From Turnera subulata (Eukaryota > Streptophyta > Magnoliopsida > Malpighiales > Passifloraceae), in the NCBI GenBank assembly GCA_028386065.3, contig JAKUCV010005683.1, positions 83,163 to 147,162 on the forward strand: DNA of 64,000 nucleotides, written 5' to 3'. Below are positions 55,563 to 64,000 of the stretch, piece after piece. Under the pieces are notes generated by a model, which worked only from the letters and a program-made list of their open reading frames with translations, searched no databases and had not been told where the DNA came from. How positions within the stretch are numbered: position 1 is the stretch's first letter; the number at the start of each line of letters is the position of its first letter. Position numbers and translations under genes: made by a program.

Positions 55563-58500
55563 TCACTTCGATGCTGTAAACAGGTGCGAATACTGAGAAC
55601 GCATGTGCTCCTCAACTTCCCATGTAGACTCGTTCGCAGAGTGCTTGCTCCACTTAACCTTTACCATCGGTATGACTCGGTTCCTCAACTGTCTGACCTC
55701 TGAGGCAAGGATCTGCTCCGGCAATTCCGTATACGTAAGATCCTCTGCGACCTCAACATCTGCTATAGTAACCACTTGGCTCGGATCGGATCTGTACCTC
55801 CTCAACATGGAAACATGAAACACATCATGAATCCGTGACAATTCCTCTGGTAAGGATAGTCTGTACGCCAAGGGTCCAACCCTTTCCACGATCTCATATG
55901 GTCCGATGTACCTGGGACTCAGCTTCCCTCTTTTCCCGAATCTGATAACACCCTTCCAAGGTTCAACTCGGAGGAAAACTCTTTCTCCCACTTGGTACTC
56001 CATCTCACGACGATGCTTATCAGCATAACTCTTTCTGTCGGTCCTGTGCTGCTCTCATACTCTGCTTAACTGCCTGAATCTTATCAACTGTCTGCTTAAC
56101 CAAATCTGGACCCACAATCAAACGGAGACCTTCTTCATCCCAACATACTGGACTTCGGCATTTCCTTCCGTAAAGAGCTTCAAACGGTGGCATGCCAATG
56201 CTGGAATGAAAACTGTTGTTATAGGAGAACTCCACTAAGGACAAATACTGATCCCAACTCCCACTGAAATTAAGAGCACAAGCCCTTAACATGTCCTCCA
56301 GCGTCTGAATAGTCCAGTCTGAGGATGAAATGCCGTACTAAAACTCAGCTTCGTTCCCAAAGCTGCTTGCAGACTCTTCCAGAACCGCGATGTGAATCTC
56401 GGATCCTTGTCTGAGACTATAGACTTAGGAATCCCATGTAGTCTCACAATCTCTGCAACATACTGTTTCGCCAACTTATCTAGAGTATCTGTCTGTCGGA
56501 TGGGGAGAAAATGAGCTGATTTTGTAAGTCGATCAACGATAACCCAGATGGCATCATGCTGTCTCCAGGTCAACGGTAATCCAACCACAAAATCCATAAT
56601 GATCATCTCTCACTTCCACTCTGGCACTGTCAAGGATCTCATCTTTCCTGCTGGAGCCTGATGCTCGGCTTTCACTTGCTGACAAGTGATACACTTAGCC
56701 ACATACTCGGCTACATCTTTCTTCATATGCGGCCACCAATAATGACTCCTCAAATTCTGGTACATTTTGGTGCTTCCGGGATGCATAGCATACGGCGTCA
56801 TATGTCCTTCTTCTAAAATCTGACTGCGTAGGTCACCAACACTGGGTACACATAGACGTTTCCCCAACATCAATGCACTATCCTCAGCTATGCGAAACTT
56901 GTCTTCTTTCCCATTATGGACTGCTTCCTTCAGCTTGATCAAGTCAGGATCCCCATCTTGTAATTCCACAATCCAGCCTCTCAGGTTAGACTTGACTTCA
57001 ATATGGGTCAACAAAGCTCCTATCTCGTACACTGACAGATCAACTCCCATCTTCCTTAACTCGATGAGTGAGGACATCAAGTAGGTCGTGGAAACATCTT
57101 CTGGTTGTCTCTGGCTCAAAGCATCTGCTACAACATTAGCTTTTCCAAGGTGATGCTGAATAGTACAATCATAATCATTCAGCAACTCAACCCAATGTCG
57201 TTGTCGCAGGTTAAGTTCCTTCTGAGTCATGATGTACTTGAGACTCTTATGATCTGTGAAGATCCGGCATCCCTCTCCAAACAGATAATGTCGTCAAATC
57301 TTCAAAGCAAGGATCACTGTGGCCATCTCTAGATCATGTTTCGGGTAGTTCTTCTCATGTGGTCTCAACTGTCTCGAAGTATAGGCAATCACTCGGCCTT
57401 CTTGCATCAGAACTGCTCCCAAACCAAGACCTGAAGCATCACAAAACAGCACATACTCCACTCCTAGCTTAGGTACTGTCAAGACTGGTGCTGATGTCAA
57501 CTTCTTCTTCAGTTCATCAAAACTTTTCTGGCAGGCATCACTTCATACAAAGGATTGATCTTTCCTCAATAGCTTGGTCATGGGACTGGCTATCAAGGAA
57601 AAACCTTCGATGAATCTCTGGTAATATCCTGCAAGGCCAAGAAAACTTCTGACTTCGAGTACCATTTTAGGCGGCTCCTATTCTAGAACAACTTTCACTT
57701 TGGCAGGATCAACCTTAATCCCATCCCCGGATACAACATGTCCAAGGAATACAACTTCCTCAAGCCAGAACTCACACTTACTGAAATTGGCATACCACTC
57801 TTTCTCTAACAGCCTCTGCAGTACTATCCTCAGGTGCTCTTCATGTTCTTCCCTGCTCTTGGAGTATATCAAAATGTCGTTGATGAAGAGTACCACGAAC
57901 TTGTCCAAGAAATCGTTCAGAACCAAGTGCATCAAGCACATGAAAACTGCAGGTGCATTGGTCAAGCCAAAAGGAACCACTGTGAACTCAAAGTGACCAT
58001 ACCGAGTGCGAAAGGCTGTCTTCGGTATGTCCTTCTCTGCAATCTTGACTTGATGATATCCAGACCGAAGATCAATCTTAGAAAACACGGTAGCTCCCTG
58101 TAACTAATCGAATAGATCATCAATCCTGGGAAGCGGATACTTGTTCTTTACCATCACTTTGTTTAACTGGCGGTAGTCCACACACATTCGCAAACTGCCA
58201 TCTTTCTTCTTCATGAAGAGGACTGGGGATCCCTAAGGTGATGTACTAGGTCGGATGAAACCCTTCTCGAGCAGCTCATCTAACTGTTTCTTCAACTCCT
58301 AGAGTTCTGTCGGTGCCATCCGATATGGTGCCATCAAGAACGGTGTCACTCCCGACATCAAATCGATGGTGTACTCGACTTCCCTGTCAGGTGGCAATCC
58401 TGGCAGATCCTCTGGAAACACATATGGAAACTCCCTCACAACTGTGATGTTCCCCAAAACTGGAGTTTGAACTTCTTCACCCTTGACATGGGTCAACAAA

Positions 58501-58918
58501 GCATCTAGACCAAACGACTTCATCCCAATATCCTGATTAGCAGAGATACTATATGTAGTAGCAGCTCTCCCAATACCTGTCAACAAAACCTTTCGCCCAC
58601 CATCAGATGTCAACAGCACTTTCTTGGTTTGACGGTTCACCATAGCACTGTACTTGGATAACCAATCCATCCCCAAGATGATATCAAAACCTCCCATGTT
58701 CATCACAACCAACCGTGCAAGAAAAACCTCGCTATCGTACGAAAGTGAAACGTCTCTGCACACATGGGTTAATCTGACCACTATACCTGCAAGTAACCTA
58801 ACCCTCATTGGACAAGTTAAACTCTCTCCCGTACAGTTATGTAGCATTGCAAAGCTTTGCGCAACAAATGAATGCGTAGCACCAGGATCAATCAAAGTAT
58901 AAGCAGTACTACTAAAGA
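55563..58918 (-). pseudogene. Broken pol (PR-RT-RNase H-integrase-chromodomain)
   Basis: Order on the minus strand: protease with IDPGATHSF (about 58889) and ILGMDWL; RT (58300-57540) with [21 protein letters not shown] and the catalytic box as FIND (57876-57887) instead of FIDD; RNase H with [16 protein letters not shown] and YPKHDLEMA; integrase His/Cys motif ([16 protein letters not shown]) and catalytic segments VDRLTKSAHFLP and VSDKDPRFTSRFW; then a tail with ESTWEVEEHMR like a type-II chromodomain. Breaks: in-frame stops near 58298, 58105, 57677, 57537, 57293 and 56609, and frameshifts near 56310 and 56010. It cannot encode a working polyprotein. Confidence 0.9.
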
Positions 58919-60183
58919 CTATAAAATACCTGCTATAACATCGGCATTCTCTAGATCCTCATCAGCGGTGATCACAAATGCTCTCGGCACTGCTGCACTC
59001 TGATTCATGGCTAACTGGGTCCTAGCAGGAACAGCTCTACGTCCTCGGCCTCGGCCAACTCCAGAACCACTAGGTACACTGGCAACTGAAGCTTGCACTG
59101 TCTGAACAAGTACCGTACCTCCAGATCTTCCCAACTTGGGACAAGCATAACAGTAGTGGACGACTTCGTTACACTCATAACACCTCACCTGAGACAGAGG
59201 AGGTCTCGGGCGAGCATTCGAAGATGAAGTCCCTCCAGACTGAGTCCAAAAACTGCCTCGGTTGTTGTAGTTGTTGTTGTGGTTCCATCCACGTCCCTGA
59301 CTCGTTGGCATGAATCGGCTCTGTCCATATCCTGACCGGTTCACTGATGTCTGGAACCTCTTGTTTTGTCCCCCAGAACTCTGTGAAGCATGCCTCTTAC
59401 GGATCTCCTGTTGCTCTCTCTCGTTGCCCAGCCAGATAATCTCGACTCTCAGGGCATCTGTCAGCATGTCCTGGTAAGTCTCATAGACCTTGCACCCCAT
59501 GACTGTCTGGATGCCAGATCGAAGACCATCCCAGAAACGTTTACATCTGGCCTCTAGAGTAGCTACAAACTCACTGGCATAGATGGACAGGCGGTTAAAC
59601 TTGATCTATAATCATTGACCGTCTGTTCTGGTCCCTGTTGCAGTCCCAGAAACTCTCGTCTCAGCTGGTCCTGGTATGCCTCAGAAACAAACTTCCTTCG
59701 GAACATCTCCATGAACTGGTTCCACGGCATAGTGATAGGTGTCGGCAGGTCCCTAGTGGTAGACTCCCACCAATCAACGGCATCTCCTCGAAACATGGCA
59801 ACGGCATATCTGGCCCACTTGTCATTCCTACATGTCAGCTTCAGCATAACCCTGTTCATCTGTCTGAGCCACGGATCAGCATCATGTGGTGTAGTGACAC
59901 TGGTAAAAATCTCTGCCCCAAGCTTCTCCAGCCTCATATACACTGGATCCTCGACGAGTCCTTGATTTTCCTATTCCCGAGCTTCCGTAGCATCGATACG
60001 AGCATCTCTGGCATCTTGCCTTCGCAGAATCTGAGTTACCACGTTTAACATCTGCGTAGGGTCTCCCAAATGAACATTCGGAAGGTGTCCCGGACCTCCC
60101 GCAACTTGCTACGGTTGATCCACCGATACCTGATCGTCATCTAGGTGACCTCCAGCATGCTGATTCCCTCCAACCGGATCCAT
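58919..60183 (-). pseudogene. Broken gag of the Tekay-type element
   Basis: The start is ATG at 60183 (MDPVGGNQHAGG). Two early in-frame TAG codons follow, before the gag core at 59943 (DADPWLRQMNRVM, YAVAMFRGDAVDWWES, WNQFMEMFRRKF). A frameshift or stop lies near 59563. The second frame (59500-58919) holds a basic, Gly/Asn-rich region and a CCHC knuckle (CYECNEVVHYCYAC) whose usual Gly is replaced. Normal gag of this clade is one frame joined to pol. Confidence 0.85.
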
Positions 60184-60292
60184 TCGTACCTATATGAGAA
60201 TGTATATGTATGCATGTCATATCATGTCGTGCCAAATCTTATGCACAAACAAACAATCATGCAACCACAGTTATGTCAATAATGACCTACTG

Positions 60293-60307
60293 CCTGCTCC
60301 GTTACCA
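60293..60307 (-). other. Primer-binding site of the Tekay-type element
   Basis: TGGTAACGGAGCAGG on the minus strand, three bases after the 5' LTR. It resembles the initiator-Met PBS TGGTATCAGAGC with two differences. Confidence 0.65.
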
Positions 60308-60310
60308 AAA

Positions 60311-63094
60311 TGAAGCGCCCCGACCCGTATTTACCGGTTACAGTAAACACGTGCTGAAACTATTCTTTCCAACAGATCAGGCAGTACATCGCAGTAAAAT
60401 GTTACACCGTAAATTCAAATACAACAGCACACATTATACTACAACTGTCACCCATACTGGGAGACCATTATTCAATCTACACACTTTACATAACAGCAGT
60501 AGCATAATCCAAAATAAACATCATCATAAGCAATAAAGGATAGCAGCAACACAACAACATATATGACACAGCAGTGGAAGACTTAAATGCACATGCAGCG
60601 GAGGTATGGATCCGGAGTCAGGTGGAGAAGAAAGCAGCAGCCATCGAACGTCATACCTGATCTACGAAACAACTAAACCTACGGGATGAAACCCCGTAGG
60701 CGAGGGGTGAGTCCGAAGTGCTCACCGACGAAGGATAAACAGAGATATATAATCAACCGTAATACTTTTGAAATAAGCACAGACAATCACAACACAAGGA
60801 ATCTACCATAAAACAACTAAGCCAAGACCAAAAGAATGCTTATTATTATTATTACCAATTTTATCTTCTGGGCCCCATCACTGGACAAGCTAGGGTCTAC
60901 CTGGTTATTAACTAATTCTGGATGCCAGGCCAAATCACAATCAGGGATCAACATCCCAATCACAACCAATCTGGGATCAACATCCCAATATCAACAAATC
61001 CGGGATCAACATCCCAATAACAACATCATCCGGGATCAACATCCCCAAAAACCAACCAAACCGGCCACGACACCACAGAACTAGCCTCTAACCATCTAGT
61101 CGTACCACTACTTTCCACGTGACAATTAAATCATCATCTCAAGTTCAGTCCAGTTTCATTACTCTATTCTCAATTATCCAACTTTCCATTATTCCATATT
61201 ATTCCTCAGATCAAATCAACAACAGACTCATAACATCAATTAATCACAGCTAACAGTTCAGCATTATTCAATACAATATCCACAAGTCTAAACACAATCC
61301 AGCAACAGCATCAACAATTTCCACAGCAACCAAATAACAATCGATAATCAATTCAACAGTTCAATCAAACAACAAAAACAAACACAGTATTACGGGCACA
61401 CATCCAAGGTTATCCATCCTCACCTTAGCCGATTTTCAGTTTTGAAATTGTCCAACAGACTCCAAGTCCGGTTCCTCAGGTGTCTTCTCGTTATCAACTC
61501 CTGTATCAAACAAATAATATGCATACATAAGTGATATGCAAATGTCATGCTGGTACCGTATACGAAAAAATGAATACTAACTCGTCTCGGTTACTTCCTC
61601 GGGTTAACTTTCCATTATCATCATCATTCACCATTTATTTCCAGTGTCAACATAATACTATACTTATACCTATACCCGGATATTATTCTGGTACAATACT
61701 TCTTTGATAATACCCTTTCCATATTTATTTCCATAAGTATGTACTTTCCAAAATTTTTCCATAGTATAATATATCATATATATATATTTTCCAAAATACT
61801 TCTATTATACTTTCCAAATACAATTTATTTTTATTTCCAAGTTATTCCAGAATGATTATTTCCTTCTATTTATATTTTTTTTCCAGATTACATTTTCTCT
61901 TCTTTTAAAAAAAATCGGATTGGGCCCAAACAGTGCCACATCAGGCCATGCACAGTGCCAAGCCCAGGCCCCAAACAGGAGCCCAGGAGCAGCCCATGTG
62001 CAGGCCCAGAGATCCGGCCCAGCAGCCCAACCCACACTCCAAAACCACTCAGCCCAAGTCCATGACCCAGACGCGACCCGACCCAAAGCCACACACCTCG
62101 GGTCAACCCGACCCAAACACCATACAACCGGGTCGTTACCACAAACGGGTCAGATCAACCCAAACAGATCCGAACCCGCCGTGCACACCTTGGTGAGTTG
62201 CAGGTGGCGGCAGTGTAGCGTCGGGAAGGAGGCGACACGGAGGCTCGACAAGGCGGCAAGGGCGGCGACGATGCAGGTGAGGCGGCAGCAGTTCGCAGCG
62301 GTCGTCGGGTTGCTGCGAGAAGATGCGAGGGCGTCGGTGGTGGCTTGCCGGCATGCTACTACGACGAGGAAAACGGGGAAAGCGGCCGGTCGAGAGGAGA
62401 AGTAAGAAGGCGATGGTGGTGATGGCTCGGTGGCAGTTGCAGGTGACGATGGGTGGCTCGGGTTCACGGGCTGCGGTGGTGTGGTGGAAGAAAAGAAAAG
62501 AAATGGAAAGGAAAGGGGAGGTGACGTGGCAGACGGTGGTGTGTGTTGTTTCTATTTTTGTTTGTTTTTTTTATTTTATTTTTCTGGTATGGGATGAAGG
62601 AAGGTTGGCAGAGGTTTTGCAGGAAATGATTTTTGCAGATAAGCAGAGTGTTGAAGAGTTTTTGCAGAGGAAGTGTTAAGGCAGGAGAACCAAAGCATGC
62701 AGTGCAAAATTATTGTTAAGCACGGGCAGGGTACTAACACTTCACAGGTTTCATTCACATGCTACATAGTGGTGGCGACTGCTGCAACACTGTGCAGCAT
62801 GTGAAGCGGGTTCTGTCCGGACCAAAAAATAACTAATGTACCCCCTTGACTTTATTTCTGGTCCAATAACTCGGGATTAAACCCGACTTTTCTGAAGATT
62901 CCTGGACCCGAAAAATTCCTACTTTGGTCCGGTAAATCCGCAGAAAAATCCGAGCGTGGGACAGGGCTCGATTTCAGAATCCGATGCACGAATTGCCATA
63001 AATTAATTACCCAAGATTAATTTTAATGGTAAATTACGGTAAAATAAATTATTACGGTACCGTTAAAAACGTAAAAATTACCCGGGTTGTTACA
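60311..63094 (-). repeat. 5' LTR of the Tekay-type element
   Basis: It is collinear with 52735-55526 and closely similar by eye, with scattered substitutions and small indels (for example a shorter TA run near 61770). Its ends are TGTAAC..CTTCA on the minus strand. Confidence 0.92.
60944..61045. repeat. Four GGGATCAACATCCC units in the 5' LTR
   Basis: All four units have an intact 14-nt core here, at about 29-bp spacing. They lie about 650 nt from the LTR/PBS boundary, so they probably fall in the transcribed R-U5 leader. Confidence 0.88.
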
Positions 63095-63285
63095 GAAAAT
63101 AATATATCGTACGTATATCCGAATATTACTTTGATAACTAATACTTTAATTAAATCTCTTTCCAAAATATTTTTATGAAGATATTTATCGTTTCCCAAAA
63201 ATATGATTATCATAAACTAATTTTTCTAGGAAGATATACACTTTCAAAATTATTTACTTAAAATAATTATACCTTTCCTGATACG
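63095..63285 (-). mobile_element. Tekay-type LTR, part 2 (continuation of 51057-52734)
   Basis: After the TSD GAAAA, sequence such as ATCCGAATATTACTTTGATAA matches the LTR region at about 54110-54135. It fades near 63285, where a different repeat begins, so this LTR lacks its 5' part. Confidence 0.65.
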
Positions 63286-64000
63286 GCAACACTACCAGAA
63301 CAAAGCTAGATTGCACCTCCTAATCAATCCAAGTGTCCAAGATCAGCAACCAAATTCAACCAATTAGGGTTTCAGCATTTACCTCCATCACCTCAAAACA
63401 AAACAAAGTTGTTAAGCAACAAAAGAGTAATAACAGCTAGGAATCTTGCAAACGCCACAAGCAATTAAATCACTTGATAAGTAAACACAATCCCTCAAAT
63501 AAACAAGAAGAAATCAATTCTACATGCAAATAACCAAGGTAATAATAACCTCAAACTTTTATTCTCAAATCTCAATGTGTTATAAAAATATCTCAAGGTG
63601 CCTATTTATAGGCATCCCAAGTCGGCCACCTCCTCTAGAAACCCTAAGGCCTAAGTCGGCCACTAAACCTAGATGGACTAGGTTTTGACTCTTTTAATCC
63701 AACAAAAAATTGGACTAATTAAAATCCTACAGAAATATGTAAAGCCCATAATTGTTTATGACCCAAATAACAATAACCCAAATAAATGAATAAAAACCTT
63801 TGCCGAAATTTAAATTATTGTTTATAATAAATCGGCAACTCTATTGAAAACTAAAAGGGATATGTCGACATGGGGCCCACATGCTCCAGTCGACTAGGCC
63901 TCTTCTCCAATGATCGAAACACATGTTGGTGTCTTCATGTATTCCTCTCCAAGCTTGATCATCTTGTCTTCTTGTAATTCTTGATTAATCCTAGCTTGGA
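63286..64000 (-). mobile_element. Probable Copia-type LTR running out of the window
   Basis: Unlike the Tat and Tekay LTRs. On the minus strand it has a TATA-like CCTATAAATAGGCACC near 63612 and AT-rich sequence on both sides, as in LTR promoters. Neither end is visible, so the family is a guess. Confidence 0.4.

Larger units (their letters stand above)
52735..63094 (-). mobile_element. Full-length Tekay/Del-type chromovirus LTR retrotransposon
   Basis: 10,360 bp with TSD GAAAA (52730-52734 and 63095-63099), LTRs of 2792 and 2784 bp, PBS, PPT, gag and pol in the order PR-RT-RH-IN plus a chromodomain-like tail. The order and the tail place it among plant chromoviruses. The coding region has several frameshifts and stops. 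It is inserted in an older LTR of the same kind. Confidence 0.93.

Overview
The window looks like nuclear DNA of a flowering plant. It holds two split genes with GT-AG introns in opposite orientations, set among LTR retrotransposons (Ty3/Gypsy Tat and Tekay/Del types, Ty1/Copia remnants), an L1-type LINE, and MULE-like, Stowaway-like and SINE-like repeats. I cannot name the species. I saw no tRNA, rRNA or organellar genes and no CRISPR array.

Layout. 1-3240: remains of a Tat LTR, a probable Copia LTR and GC-rich repeat debris. 3241-6394: a Tekay/Del-type solo LTR with a 5-bp target-site duplication (TSD). 5246-9262: an abutting tandem segmental duplication of about 2 kb that copied the LTR's 3' third together with the upstream region of the next gene. 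9665-24134 (+): an apparently complete 18-exon VPS54 gene (1002 codons), a GARP subunit for endosome-to-Golgi tethering. 26248-35644 (-): a complete 5-exon glycoside hydrolase family 31 alpha-glucosidase gene (930 codons, secreted), tail to tail with VPS54. Its introns hold a Copia gag/protease relic, a MULE-like element and a large foldback. 36601-37261: a near-perfect palindrome with tRNA-like sequence, then a Stowaway-like MITE.

37265-49057: a dead L1-type LINE (-) split by two insertions: a 402-bp solo LTR (38251-38652, TSD CTCCA) and an 8.25-kb gag-only Tat-type element (38963-47212, TSD AAGAC). 49058-64000: a nested stack. A Tat LTR is cut by an inverted Tat LTR, which is cut by a Tekay-type LTR, which is cut by a full-length 10.36-kb Tekay-type element on the minus strand (52735-63094, TSD GAAAA). 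The window ends in another, probably Copia, LTR.

Most interesting signals. (1) A roughly 1.6-kb array of about 45 copies of the mini-hairpin GGGCA-TAGC-TGCCC in the Tat element's 3' noncoding region, with several paired stem substitutions. (2) An array of the same 5-bp stem/4-nt loop design (GGGAT-CAAC-ATCCC, 27-bp period) in the LTRs of the unrelated Tekay elements. (3) A cluster of alternating GGCGGTCAT/ATGACCGCC sites upstream of the TATA box in the larger Tat LTRs. All coordinates were read by eye; identities and folds were not computed.
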